A stretch of 64,000 nt of DNA from assembly GCA_910583895.1 (NCBI GenBank), contig CAJTYJ010000003.1:61114-125113 (forward strand), written 5' to 3'. Shown one piece after another: positions 26,181 through 34,550 of the stretch (position 1 is the stretch's first letter; the number at the start of each line of letters is the position of its first letter). A program made the position numbers and the translations under genes. The DNA comes from an uncultured Lachnospiraceae bacterium. Its GTDB lineage: Bacteria; Bacillota; Clostridia; Lachnospirales; Lachnospiraceae. Below the pieces are notes generated by a model. That model did no database searches, was not told the DNA's origin, and saw only the letters and a list, made by a program, of their open reading frames with translations.

Positions 26181-26208
26181 AAAATGGAGGGCATATGCCT
26201 TCCATTTT
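26181..26208. terminator. bidirectional terminator after the 100-residue hypothetical gene
   Basis: AAAATGGA/TCCATTTT stem with a GGCATATGCC core immediately after the stop codon at 26209-26211; both strands end in T-rich tracts. Confidence 0.75.
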
Positions 26209-26511
26209 TCATTTTGCGAAGTGCAGCCCCGGCACGCACTCCCTTCCCTCTCCCAGAATCCATCTGTAGGCTTCGTCAAGCCCTTCCTCTGAAAACGGAA
26301 AATCTCTGTTTATTTTTTGCTCTTTCGGCGTTTTGTCCCGCGCAAACGGCTCCGGCCACAGTGTCACCCGAAGTACCGTCTCTTTTTTCTCCTCATCCCC
26401 GTCTGCCGCAAGCTCGGTCCTGCCGATCCAGAACCGCAGTCCCCGGTCTGAACCGGTGAAGGCCTCTTTTTGATAAAAGGGAAGATGAAACAGGTCAATC
26501 CGTTGAATCAT
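26209..26511 (-). CDS. hypothetical protein, 100 residues
   Basis: Not recognised. It is soluble with no signal peptide or membrane segment. The N-terminal half looks beta-rich (RIDLFHLPFYQKEAF, LRFWIGRTEL) and the C-terminal half is charged, with PFSEEGLDEAYRWILG. GGAG lies upstream of the ATG. It begins 12 bases after the zinc-ribbon membrane protein gene and is followed by a strong terminator, so it is the last gene of a two-gene unit. Confidence 0.65.
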   Translation of the reverse strand: MIQRIDLFHLPFYQKEAFTGSDRGLRFWIGRTELAADGDEEKKETVLRVTLWPEPFARDKTPKEQKINRDFPFSEEGLDEAYRWILGEGRECVPGLHFAK

Positions 26512-26523
26512 ATGCTTTTTCTC

Positions 26524-27573
26524 CTACAAGGTGTCGGTCTTCAGCGTCACGGTTACCCAGCCGCCTTCGTAATTAAATCCAATCTCCAGACCCACAGGAG
26601 TATAGAACATAACGCTGTCCGTCTCATTTTTCAGATATTCCATCAGTTCTTCGTCGGAAAGCTCATCCACAAATTCCACCGTTCCGTTCTGGTAGCTGTT
26701 CCTGGAACGAAACTGCCAGACCAGCTCTTCGGTAACCTCCGCCATCTCTTCGTGAGAGATGACTTCTCCGGTATCTACCCGAAGGGTAATTGCCTCCACT
26801 CTCGGCGTCGTGGTCTTTTTCTCGTAGAAACTGTGACGGATCGCCACGCTGATCTTCTCCTCATCCATATAGGTTACATAACCATAACTGGAAACACCGG
26901 AGACATGATCCCGGTAACTGTCTTTATATTTACTGACCAGATCCTCAATCGTTTGACTCATGGCGTCAAATTTCTCCTGGTCTTCCTCCCCTACCAGCAC
27001 CGGATAGACGCAGTCATAGGTACAGGAATTGTCTGAATCGTCCGGACGCATGGAGACAGACTCCCACACCACCTGATAATCCAGATCCAAAGAGGTGGCA
27101 TCCGTAATCTCCTTATAGTAATCATCCTTCTCGCTGGGCTCATAGTCCTCATAGGAATCGTCATAGTTTCCATAACTGTCATCTTCATAAGGATTCCCAT
27201 AGCCGAAGTACCCGTCATCGTATCCATATCCATACCCCGGCGGATTCTCTTTTTGGACCTTCTCATAAATCCCCCGGATAGAAAACACCATACTAACTGC
27301 GATCACCCCAATGAACAGAACCGCAATTCCACCGCAGATCCATGCTGCCGCATTTGATCTCTTTTTCTTCCTGCCTGTCGGCTGCAAAGAGGGCTGCTGC
27401 CAGTTTGTCCCCGTCTGCCCCGCGGAAGGTTGCTGCCAGTTCGCTCCCGGCGTCCCCATAGAGGGCTGCTGCCACCCCGCCTCCATCCTGACGCTGTAGC
27501 CGCAGCTTTTGCACACGCCATCCCGCATAAGCGCACCGCACCTTGGACAAAATCCATAATCCCGGTCGTTCAT
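26524..27573 (-). CDS. zinc-ribbon membrane protein with RsiV/DUF3298-like extracellular domain
   Basis: 349 residues: a short zinc ribbon at the start (CPRC...CKSC, about 9-24), three WQQPS repeats at about 34-62, one transmembrane helix at about 77-98, and a tail rich in Tyr, Gly and Asp (about 112-150). The C-terminal domain (about 155-349) looks like the DUF4163/DUF3298 fold of RsiV and related proteins: a region near VSGVSSYGYVTYMDEEKISVAI, and VDTGEVISHEEM. This layout suggests an envelope sensor; whether it controls a sigma factor is unknown, since none is adjacent. Confidence 0.7.
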   Translation of the reverse strand: MNDRDYGFCPRCGALMRDGVCKSCGYSVRMEAGWQQPSMGTPGANWQQPSAGQTGTNWQQPSLQPTGRKKKRSNAAAWICGGIAVLFIGVIAVSMVFSIRGIYEKVQKENPPGYGYGYDDGYFGYGNPYEDDSYGNYDDSYEDYEPSEKDDYYKEITDATSLDLDYQVVWESVSMRPDDSDNSCTYDCVYPVLVGEEDQEKFDAMSQTIEDLVSKYKDSYRDHVSGVSSYGYVTYMDEEKISVAIRHSFYEKKTTTPRVEAITLRVDTGEVISHEEMAEVTEELVWQFRSRNSYQNGTVEFVDELSDEELMEYLKNETDSVMFYTPVGLEIGFNYEGGWVTVTLKTDTL

Positions 27574-27716
27574 CTTCCTTCCCCCTTCTCACCTGATTCT
27601 TTTCTTTCTGAAAAGTATATCACAAATCCATGTACCATGCAGTACTTTTTTCCACCTGTTTCCCGCATTTCTTCTATCATGAAAGCGGTCGATTCGGATG
27701 TGTTTTATCCTTAAGG

Positions 27717-27959
27717 CTACGGCTCCTCAAGCTCCACCGTAACCGTCCAGTAGCTCTCACTGGCCTCAATCCTTATAACGGTCCCCTCCAGCGTCTTCAA
27801 TCGTTCCTTCGTATTGTTTGACATGGCGACTGCCTCACGGATCGTGTAGTAGTACATAATCCCTGCCATCGTACTGGAAGTATCCTCTTTTAGCCGGACC
27901 CGGTCACCTTCCTGTATTAACCCAGCCCGCTCCATACGAAATTCCATTTCTTTGATCAT
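27717..27959 (-). CDS. hypothetical protein, 80 residues
   Basis: Not recognised. Small soluble protein; QEGDRVRLKEDTSS and GTVIRIEASESYWTVTVELEEP suggest a small beta-barrel (SH3- or KOW-like) fold. The start overlaps the end of the VanY-like gene by 56 bases; GGAG lies 9 bases before the chosen ATG. Starts at 27947 or 27935 are possible. Probably translated with the upstream carboxypeptidase. Confidence 0.6.
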   Translation of the reverse strand: MIKEMEFRMERAGLIQEGDRVRLKEDTSSTMAGIMYYYTIREAVAMSNNTKERLKTLEGTVIRIEASESYWTVTVELEEP

Positions 27960-29085
27960 CGTATGCCACTCCTAAAAATTCTTCCAAGCAGATTTCCTGC
28001 TCCATCATCAGCTTTGCCGCCGGGATTCCCACATAACGCAGATGCCACGGTTCCGAGATAATCCCTGTGATCCCAGACTTTCCGGACGGATAGCGAACCA
28101 CATAACCGTATTCCCAGGCATGCTCTTCGATCCATTTGTATTCCTTTGTGTTGCGGATCCCTTCATCCAGTCTTTTGTAGCTTCCGGTCAGAAAGTCCAC
28201 CGTCAGCCCCAGCTGATGTTCACTGGTGCCCGGCACGGCCACAACTCTTGCGGCCTCTTTCACAGCCTCTTCGTGTGTGTAGCCCTGAGCCTCCAGCCGG
28301 GTGATCTTATTTTTAAAAAGTGTCACCTGCTTCAGATAAGTACGGTACGAGGAAGTAATGTTGATCTGCATCCCGTCCCTTTTTGCATCCGCAATCATCT
28401 CCTTGACCGCATCTGCAGACCGCTCTTCTAACTCCTGTCCGCCTCCCACATTCACCAAAGAAAGCTCCAGTTCATCCCGGAGGATGTATTCTTTGTTCAG
28501 AAGACTTAAATACCCGTTGATCACTGCATCCTTGACGCCAGTATCCAGAGAAGACTCAATATCTTTTTTCACCTGTTCTGTCAGAACGCCTTCCCGGCGG
28601 GAAGAGGAACGCCTCCTGCTCTGGGTCTGCCGGCTGGTCCCTGTCGCCGGAGCAGAGGCCCCAGCTTCCGCTCCGGATGTTCCCGGCTCCTGTCCCTGGG
28701 CTTCTGCCGCTGCCTGGGCTTCTGCCGCTGCCTGAGCTTCCGCTGCTGCCTGCGCCTCTGCCGCCGCCTGCGCCTCTGCCGCCGCCTGCGCTTCCGCTGC
28801 TGCCTGAGCCTCCGCTGCCGCCTGCGCCTCCGCTGCCGCCTGCGCCGCTGCCTGAGCCTCCGCTGCCGCCTGCGCCGCTGCCTGGGCTTCTGCCGCTGCC
28901 TGGGCCTCCGCTGCTGCCTGGGCTTCTGCCGCTGCCTGGGCCTCCGCTGCTGCCTGGGCTTCTGCTGCCGCCTGCGCCTCCGGCGTCGTCTGCTCCGTCG
29001 CCCGGACACACAGTCCTTTAGAGCCAATCACTGTCACCATCAAAAGAAGCAGTATTCTGCGAGTTCTTCTTCCGTATTTACTCAT
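27904..29085 (-). CDS. VanY-family D,D-carboxypeptidase with an Ala/Glu/Gln repeat region
   Basis: 393 residues. A basic N-terminus and hydrophobic helix (about 8-28) form a signal peptide or anchor. A low-complexity block of AEAQAA units follows (about 33-128), then a Ser/Arg-rich linker, then an M15B peptidase domain (about 165-380). The domain has the zinc motif SEHQLGLTVD and the second motif EPWHLRYVG, so the enzyme should remove terminal D-Ala from peptidoglycan stems. The repeat probably forms a long helix spanning the wall. Nothing else of a van resistance cluster is present, so this is a housekeeping-type enzyme. Confidence 0.88.
   Translation of the reverse strand: MSKYGRRTRRILLLLMVTVIGSKGLCVRATEQTTPEAQAAAEAQAAAEAQAAAEAQAAAEAQAAAEAQAAAQAAAEAQAAAQAAAEAQAAAEAQAAAEAQAAAEAQAAAEAQAAAEAQAAAEAQAAAEAQGQEPGTSGAEAGASAPATGTSRQTQSRRRSSSRREGVLTEQVKKDIESSLDTGVKDAVINGYLSLLNKEYILRDELELSLVNVGGGQELEERSADAVKEMIADAKRDGMQINITSSYRTYLKQVTLFKNKITRLEAQGYTHEEAVKEAARVVAVPGTSEHQLGLTVDFLTGSYKRLDEGIRNTKEYKWIEEHAWEYGYVVRYPSGKSGITGIISEPWHLRYVGIPAAKLMMEQEICLEEFLGVAYDDQRNGISYGAGWVNTGR
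28700..28990 (-). repeat. 18-base tandem repeat encoding AEAQAA inside the VanY-like gene
   Basis: About 14-16 units of a G+C-rich 18-base repeat, with some 12-base units giving AQAA. All changes keep the frame. It makes long open frames on the other strands that are not genes. Copy number is likely to vary between strains by slippage. Confidence 0.9.
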
Positions 29086-29203
29086 AATCTCCTTTTATAT
29101 CCTTGTCTGTTTCCATTTTATATTGTCATACGCTTTATCATAGCACACATTTTCCCCTGATACAGCCTTCCCGCTCACTCTTAAGAAAATTTAAGATTCC
29201 TAA

Positions 29204-29848
29204 TCAGCAACAGATCACGCCTCCTCTGCCTCCCATACAACACAGATTGCAGAAGTTATACATCAGGCAGATCTTACAGCACATATCGTTCCCAACCATC
29301 TGCATCCCGCCGTAAGGCCTGCTCATCTGGTCATACCAGCTTCCGCCGCCTTCCAGCTGCCGAAGCAGCATCTGATATTCCATACGTTCCGGCCTAAGCT
29401 CCACTGCGCGCCGGGCGTCCTTAAGCGCCGTCACATTGTTGCCCGCCCCGTTGTTGGCAATGGCGCTGAGATAATACCACTGATCCCCCTTCTGACTCAT
29501 GCCGGACAGCACATGAAGAGCCTCCTGGTATCTGCCGGCCCGAATATAATTCATCGCAGCACCCAGATGCCGGGTATAGTCATCCTCCTGGCCGGCTGCG
29601 TTTTTCTGCTGATACCCGCCGAAGCTGCCGGTACTTTCGTATCCCCCGAAATACCCCTGCTCCTTTTCTTTCATAATCTGATCATAAGCAGCCTGCACCT
29701 GCTTAAACCGCTCCTCTGCCTGCTCTGCATTGGGATTGTTCACATTGGCATCCGGATGATACTTCCGGCTTAAGCTTCGGTAAGCCTTTTTAATCTCTTC
29801 ATCGGAAGCACCGCGCCGCAGTCCCAGCACTTCATATGGATCTGTCAT
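29204..29848 (-). CDS. J-domain protein with Cys-rich C-terminus
   Basis: 214 residues. An N-terminal J domain (DPYEVLGLRRGASDEEIKKAY..., with the HPD motif needed to stimulate DnaK) is followed by a Tyr/Gly-rich linker, TPR-like helices (about 100-165) and a C-terminal tail with eight cysteines in the last 30 residues. It is not DnaJ itself: the zinc-finger and client domains are missing. The start overlaps the DUF5685 stop (ATGATGA); the second ATG is used because of ribosome-site spacing. The cysteine tail could bind metal or be lipidated; this is open. Confidence 0.78.
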   Translation of the reverse strand: MTDPYEVLGLRRGASDEEIKKAYRSLSRKYHPDANVNNPNAEQAEERFKQVQAAYDQIMKEKEQGYFGGYESTGSFGGYQQKNAAGQEDDYTRHLGAAMNYIRAGRYQEALHVLSGMSQKGDQWYYLSAIANNGAGNNVTALKDARRAVELRPERMEYQMLLRQLEGGGSWYDQMSRPYGGMQMVGNDMCCKICLMYNFCNLCCMGGRGGVICC

Positions 29849-30690
29849 CATGGTTTCTCCCTGTTTTCCTTTCTTCTCTGCCGGACCTGCCTGTAGCGTG
29901 TCCACACCCCGGCATATAATATGTTGCGCAGGATTCCTGCATCTTTTAGTACCGGCAGTGTCTCAAAAACCCGGGAGCTTTCCGCCATCATCATCTTCAG
30001 TACTCCGCTGCACTCTTTATCAAAGTCGTCCTGTCCGTACCAGTCTGAGAATGCATTGTAATTTCCCTTTTTCAGGTCCTCCTCCACATCCTCATAGGCA
30101 TCCATCAGATAGATAAACTTTCCAAAGAAAAATCCCATCCGGCGAAGCCTCGGCTCCCACGCATCTTCCCGGCACACAAACAATTCTGCCATGATCTCTC
30201 CAAAAAGTCCGGCTGTCTTGTCCACATCGCAGATCTTTTTTTCTTCCAGCCTGCGCAGCTTTTTCAAGAGTGTCTCGATTTTTGCCGTCTTTTTTCCGTA
30301 CTGCTTCTGCAGTTTTCTGACCCTGCTCTTCAGAAGACACCCATACAGCAGACGAACAAATTTTCGCTCATCCTGCCAGTCATCGAGACATTTATAGTAG
30401 GTCAGCAGCACATTCATATCCGCTGCGTAATCGTAATACGGATTTTCTCTGCAGGCATGCCTCCTGCCCGGATGGGCCAGACAGCCCCTGATGCAGATCC
30501 TGGTCTTCGGCTCATACAGTCCGGTAAGCAAAAGGGCCAGAAAGGTCATATCGTAGCTCAGTGTCATCTGTCCCAGCCAGCCGTGACGCCGCCTCAGACT
30601 GCTGCAAAGCCCGCAATAAGCCGCCTGATAGGCTTCATACTCTTTTACTTTCAGTTCCGGCCTGTGAACGACGATATATCCGAACATCAC
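29848..30690 (-). CDS. DUF5685 family protein
   Basis: 280-residue, mostly helical protein of unknown function. The start FGYIVVHRPELKVKEYEAYQAAYCGLC and the conserved YDMTFLALLLTGLYEP are typical of the family. Cysteines in CGLCSSL, CIRGC and HACRENPYYDYAADMN suggest a metal site. It overlaps the J-domain gene, and a zinc-ribbon membrane protein gene ends at its start, so the three are probably one unit. DUF5685 next to a J-domain protein suggests a chaperone client or partner, which is inference. Confidence 0.78.
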   Translation of the reverse strand: MMFGYIVVHRPELKVKEYEAYQAAYCGLCSSLRRRHGWLGQMTLSYDMTFLALLLTGLYEPKTRICIRGCLAHPGRRHACRENPYYDYAADMNVLLTYYKCLDDWQDERKFVRLLYGCLLKSRVRKLQKQYGKKTAKIETLLKKLRRLEEKKICDVDKTAGLFGEIMAELFVCREDAWEPRLRRMGFFFGKFIYLMDAYEDVEEDLKKGNYNAFSDWYGQDDFDKECSGVLKMMMAESSRVFETLPVLKDAGILRNILYAGVWTRYRQVRQRRKENREKP

Positions 30691-31086
30691 TTAACTCCTT
30701 TTCTGAAACTCATGCTGACACTTTGGACAGCGGACCATAATCCTGCCTTTTCCTCTGGGAATCCGGATCTTCTGCCGGCATTTCGGACAAGTGTAGATAT
30801 GGTGGTACCTGCGCTCCTGCCACAGTTTTTTCTGCTGATCTGCCCAGTAACGTGCTTTTGCCGTCCCCTGCAGATACCTCTGGTTCTCTTCATAACGGGC
30901 ACTGTGATTTTTTGAAAAAATCCGATAATAGGTATAAATCAAAAGCGCCCATGCCAGCACGCCCAGAAATCGATTATGCAAAAGGACATTGAAAAGCAGA
31001 CAAAGCCCTGTGATCCCCAACAAAAAACGGGAGAAGGCATCCTGACCATACCTTCCCTGCATAAAACGATAAAATCTCTCTTTCAT
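30691..31086 (-). CDS. membrane protein with C-terminal zinc ribbon
   Basis: 131 residues: two closely spaced hydrophobic helices at about 20-55, then a charged segment with RYLQGTAKARYWADQQKK, then a four-cysteine ribbon (CPKCRQKIRIPRGKG...CPKCQHEF) at the C-terminus. Function unknown. The start at 31086 has AAGGAAG upstream. It directly precedes the DUF5685 gene, so it starts the unit membrane protein, DUF5685, J-domain protein. Confidence 0.75.
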   Translation of the reverse strand: MKERFYRFMQGRYGQDAFSRFLLGITGLCLLFNVLLHNRFLGVLAWALLIYTYYRIFSKNHSARYEENQRYLQGTAKARYWADQQKKLWQERRYHHIYTCPKCRQKIRIPRGKGRIMVRCPKCQHEFQKRS

Positions 31087-31188
31087 TCCATGGTCTTCCT
31101 TTCCAATATGATCAATGGTGTCGTGTCCATTTTCCTGCCCATATATAAACTTATTGTAAACCATAAATGTGAAAAAGCAATGAAAATT

Positions 31189-32037
31189 TTATAAACAATC
31201 CGCGTGAAGGAACTCCTTCACCTGCTCTATCTTCTCCATGGCGTCCCCATATCCAAGCTGATAGACATCCAGAACCTTTTCTCTTTTTTTCTCCATCCGT
31301 CCGATCTTCGGGTCACGGCTTGGGCGGATGATCATGACACTGCCCTCTTTTTCCATCCGGTCCAAAATCTCCAGGGTCTGGTTATACTGAAGATACCGCT
31401 GCTCCATGGCGCGGACAAACTCCGGGTACTCCTGGTAAACCCGCCAAAGCAGCGAATGTCTGGACGGTTTTTTCTGGTAGCCCGCCGGCCGGGTCAGCAC
31501 CACCAGGTTTCGCTCATATCCCATCCGGACGAACGCTTCCACCGGTATGCTGTCCGCCACACCTCCGTCCAGAAGTTTCTTTCCGCCCACTTCCACAATT
31601 CTGGACACCAGCGGCATGGAAGCAGATGCCTGGGCATATGCGATCTCTTTCATACTTTCCATATGAATGTATTCCGCCTTCCCGGTCTCCACATTGGTGC
31701 ATACCACATAAAATTTCACCTTTGACTGCTCAAATGCATCGTGATCAAAAACATCCAGCCGCTCCGGCAGATCATGATAACAGAACTGGACCCCCACAAG
31801 GTCACCTGTGCGAAGCAGGGAACGGAAGCTCATAAACCTTGGATCCTTCATATATTTCAGATAATAACGAATGCTCCTTCCATGCTGCCCGGACACATAG
31901 GAGCAGCCATGGATGGCTCCTGCGGACACACCGATCACCCCGTCCGTGTATACGCTGTGTTCCATCAGTGCATCTAAAACTCCGGCCGTATAGATCCCCC
32001 TCATGGCTCCGCCTTCCAGTACCAAACCTGTCTTCAT
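31189..32037 (-). CDS. patatin-like phospholipase family protein
   Basis: 282 residues with the patatin catalytic dyad: oxyanion loop GGAMRGIYTAGVLDAL at about 9-24, nucleophile in GVSAGA at about 36-41, and the aspartate in DGGVADSIPV at about 157. Family members hydrolyse acyl-ester lipids; bacterial YjjU/RssA-like forms are cytoplasmic with unknown substrates. There is no signal peptide. It follows the DUF6106-like gene by 23 bases. Confidence 0.9.
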   Translation of the reverse strand: MKTGLVLEGGAMRGIYTAGVLDALMEHSVYTDGVIGVSAGAIHGCSYVSGQHGRSIRYYLKYMKDPRFMSFRSLLRTGDLVGVQFCYHDLPERLDVFDHDAFEQSKVKFYVVCTNVETGKAEYIHMESMKEIAYAQASASMPLVSRIVEVGGKKLLDGGVADSIPVEAFVRMGYERNLVVLTRPAGYQKKPSRHSLLWRVYQEYPEFVRAMEQRYLQYNQTLEILDRMEKEGSVMIIRPSRDPKIGRMEKKREKVLDVYQLGYGDAMEKIEQVKEFLHADCL

Positions 32038-32060
32038 AACTTCAACCTTTCTGCACACAT

Positions 32061-32552
32061 TTACGCTTTCAGCGTCCGATATCTTTTATCCAGAATCTCT
32101 TCCAGTTCTTCTCCCGGTTCAAAGCAGATGACATGAGTCCCCTTATCTGTACCAACCTTCATCACACAACAGGTGTTCCCATCCACATGGGAAGAAAAAT
32201 CTTTTGTAATTTTCCCCAGACGGACCGCATCCTTTTTCTGGCCCACATAATATGCGGCTACACTTTTCATTTCGCACTGGAATTTTTTCTTTCGGCGGCT
32301 CTTTTTATAAATGGCCGAGATCTCCAGACTTCCGTCCAGAAAGATCGTCTCATACTCCATATCACTGCTCAGATAAGCCAGGTAGCATCCCACCGCTCCG
32401 GCCGCCACCAGCAGAAGGAAGCCCCAATATACCATAAGCGACAGCACCAGGGCTACCGCCGTCACCCCGATGACTGCCACCTGCTTTGCCCGCATCTGTG
32501 CAGTCTGTTGGACCTCCACTGCATATTCACTGTAACTGTTGTTCTCGTTCAT
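32061..32552 (-). CDS. small membrane protein, DUF6106-like
   Basis: 163 residues: soluble N-terminus, two hydrophobic helices at about 22-60, then a cytoplasmic beta-rich domain (YETIFLDGSLEISAIYKKSRRKKKF..., KGTHVICFEPGEELEEIL). The family name is from memory and uncertain; function unknown. Its leader contains a copy of a dispersed repeat (32553-32625) that runs into the ribosome site. Confidence 0.65.
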   Translation of the reverse strand: MNENNSYSEYAVEVQQTAQMRAKQVAVIGVTAVALVLSLMVYWGFLLLVAAGAVGCYLAYLSSDMEYETIFLDGSLEISAIYKKSRRKKKFQCEMKSVAAYYVGQKKDAVRLGKITKDFSSHVDGNTCCVMKVGTDKGTHVICFEPGEELEEILDKRYRTLKA

Positions 32553-32625
32553 CCTATCATCTCCTAATTCAAATCGCTGCGCAATGGCACAAAAGGGTAA
32601 AGCCGCTTCGACACACCTTGAACGA
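32553..32625 (-). repeat. dispersed leader repeat, copy 1
   Basis: About 51 bases are 84% identical to 42769-42819; weaker similarity continues through the TAGGAG ribosome site of the next gene. This copy is intergenic, between the ilvE terminator and the DUF6106-like start. The frame reads SRSRCVEAALPFCAIAQ here and SRSSCAEATLPVGAIAQ in the other copy. Confidence 0.75.
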
Positions 32626-32677
32626 CTTTACTGTCCAGCAGAAATCATGCTGAATTATTTAAAGTTTTGCGTATACC

Positions 32678-32707
32678 AAAAACCCGGGGCACCCCATGTG
32701 TCCCGGG
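32678..32707 (-). terminator. ilvE terminator
   Basis: CCCGGG/CCCGGG stem with a 13-base centre, followed on the minus strand by TTTTT, 9 bases after the ilvE stop. Confidence 0.8.
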
Positions 32708-32715
32708 CATGATTT

Positions 32716-33741
32716 TTATAAAATCTCTTTGATCCAGCCTTCCGGCGCTTCGATGCGTCCCATCTGGATGCCGGTCAAAGTATCGTAAAGCTTCTTTGTC
32801 ACCGGCCCCATATCCTCCATCCCGCTGGGCAGACAGATCTCCTCTCCATGATCCACAATCTTGCCCACTGGTGAGATCACCGCCGCTGTTCCGCACAGAC
32901 CACACTCTGCGAAATCCTTCAGCTCGTCTTTCCTGACCGGGCGTTCTTCTACTTCCATGCCCAGATAATCCTTTGCCACCACCATCAGAGAACGACGGGT
33001 AACGGAAGGAAGAATGCTGCCCGACTTTGGCGTCACGAACTTACCATCTTTGGTGATAAACATAAAGTTGGCTCCGCCGGTCTCCTCCACATAAGTCCTG
33101 GTTCCCGGGTCCAGATACAGATTTTCATCAAAGCCCTGGTTGTGGGCATCCACGATATTGTAAAGGCTCATGGCGTAATTAAGCCCTGCCTTGATGTCTC
33201 CGGTTCCATGGGGCGCCGCCCGGTCCACATCCGATACACGGATCGTAATCGGCTTTGCACCGCCCTTAAAATACGGACCTACCGGAGTGGTGAAGACACG
33301 GAACTGGTATTCTGTCGCCGGCCTGACTCCGATGATCGCATCGATGCCGAACATAAAAGGCCGAATATACAGAGTCGCACCGCTTCCATAAGGCGGTACA
33401 TAGGCGGCATTGGCCTTTACAGTCTCCACCACCGCTTCCACAAAACGCTCTTCCGGGAATACCGGCATCTGCAGCCTTCTGGCAGAATCTGCCATACGCT
33501 TTGCATTCAGATCCGGCCGGAAGGTCACAATCCTTCCATCTTCCGTGGTGTAGGCCTTGATCCCCTCAAAACAGGTCTGGGCATACTGCAGCACACAGGC
33601 ACACTCACTCATGGCGATCATCGGATCGCTGCTCAAGGCTCCTTCATCCCATGCTCCGTTCTTATAGCTGGAAACATACCGTTTGTCTGTGGGTATATAA
33701 TTGAAACCCAGATTGCTCCAGTCAATATTTTTCTTCTCCAT
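32716..33741 (-). CDS. ilvE: branched-chain amino acid aminotransferase
   Basis: PLP enzyme interconverting Leu/Ile/Val and their keto acids. The 341-residue fold-IV protein is of the eukaryote-like, long type, with the PLP lysine in GDIKAGLNYAMS at about 184. It has FRPDLNAKRM, RPFMFGID and CGTAAVISPVG near the C-terminus. The start at 33741 has AAAGGAAG upstream. It stands alone with its own terminator. CodY commonly represses such genes, but no CodY box was recognised here. Confidence 0.95.
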   Translation of the reverse strand: MEKKNIDWSNLGFNYIPTDKRYVSSYKNGAWDEGALSSDPMIAMSECACVLQYAQTCFEGIKAYTTEDGRIVTFRPDLNAKRMADSARRLQMPVFPEERFVEAVVETVKANAAYVPPYGSGATLYIRPFMFGIDAIIGVRPATEYQFRVFTTPVGPYFKGGAKPITIRVSDVDRAAPHGTGDIKAGLNYAMSLYNIVDAHNQGFDENLYLDPGTRTYVEETGGANFMFITKDGKFVTPKSGSILPSVTRRSLMVVAKDYLGMEVEERPVRKDELKDFAECGLCGTAAVISPVGKIVDHGEEICLPSGMEDMGPVTKKLYDTLTGIQMGRIEAPEGWIKEIL

Positions 33742-33852
33742 CACTTTTGCTTCCTTTCCTATGTATAGTAGATGATGTCTGCGATGACTCATGACTTTTA
33801 TCTTTTCCCATCATACGCCATTCAGAAAAACATGTCAAGACTGCAGCCGCTA

Positions 33853-34548
33853 TCAAATCAGATCCTGTTCTGTGAGAAACTCCCGAATCCTGGTGCCGTC
33901 ATAATAGAGGTCCGTCTCTGTAGAATGCCCCTTATGAAAACGAAGAATCTGGTCTTTCAGATGGAACCACAACCGGTAACTATGATTTTGGTACTCGGGA
34001 TACCAGATCTGAATCTCCGCGTCCCAATCCCAACCTGTCTGCTCCTGGATCACTTCTTGTTTTTCCAGGGAAAGTGGTTCCAGATCCAGACAAAGCCAGA
34101 GAAGCTCCTTCTGCGCTTCCTCTGTCAGCTCTGCCAGATAAGATTCAGCACCAATATGGAAGGTCAGATCAACCTGGGGAACCAGATCTGTGTCATAGGG
34201 CGTATTTACAATCCGGCGGCATTCCAGATGATAGGAAAGAGAGATGCCTGTCAGGAAGACCGCCGTGCCGGCCCAGAGAATCAAAAGCATCTCTTTCACG
34301 CTTTTTCCCTCCGCCTTTCTCTGCCAGAGCCAGAGCAGGCTGAAAAGAACGGCTGCCAGAAATATGGCGGCAAAATAGACCCCCTGATGCTCCGGCTGGT
34401 TAAAACTGCTCATCTTCTCCGGTGAAACGCTCATCAGCCATTCATTGATGGGCTGCTGATACCGCCCGGCAGCCAGATAAGAGAACAGCAGCAGGAAAAA
34501 TGCCGCCACTGCCCAGTCTCTGTTCTTCTGAATCCTCCACTTTTTCAT
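33853..34548 (-). CDS. hypothetical membrane protein (third gene of the ECF sigma unit)
   Basis: 231 residues with three hydrophobic segments at about 10-30, 53-75 and 87-107, and a C-terminal soluble domain (about 115-231) with Trp/Tyr/Glu-rich text (GWDWDAEIQIWYPEY). No family recognised. The start at 34548 has GGAG upstream and overlaps the previous stop. Position after an ECF sigma factor suggests envelope sensing or anti-sigma function, but that is inference. Confidence 0.6.
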   Translation of the reverse strand: MKKWRIQKNRDWAVAAFFLLLFSYLAAGRYQQPINEWLMSVSPEKMSSFNQPEHQGVYFAAIFLAAVLFSLLWLWQRKAEGKSVKEMLLILWAGTAVFLTGISLSYHLECRRIVNTPYDTDLVPQVDLTFHIGAESYLAELTEEAQKELLWLCLDLEPLSLEKQEVIQEQTGWDWDAEIQIWYPEYQNHSYRLWFHLKDQILRFHKGHSTETDLYYDGTRIREFLTEQDLI

Positions 34549-34550
34549 CT

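Noticed and set aside
28556..29027. Two alternative minus-strand frames and one plus-strand frame rich in Arg/Gln, Gly/Ser and Pro/Leu
   Set aside because: Artefacts of the AEAQAA-coding repeat read in other frames.
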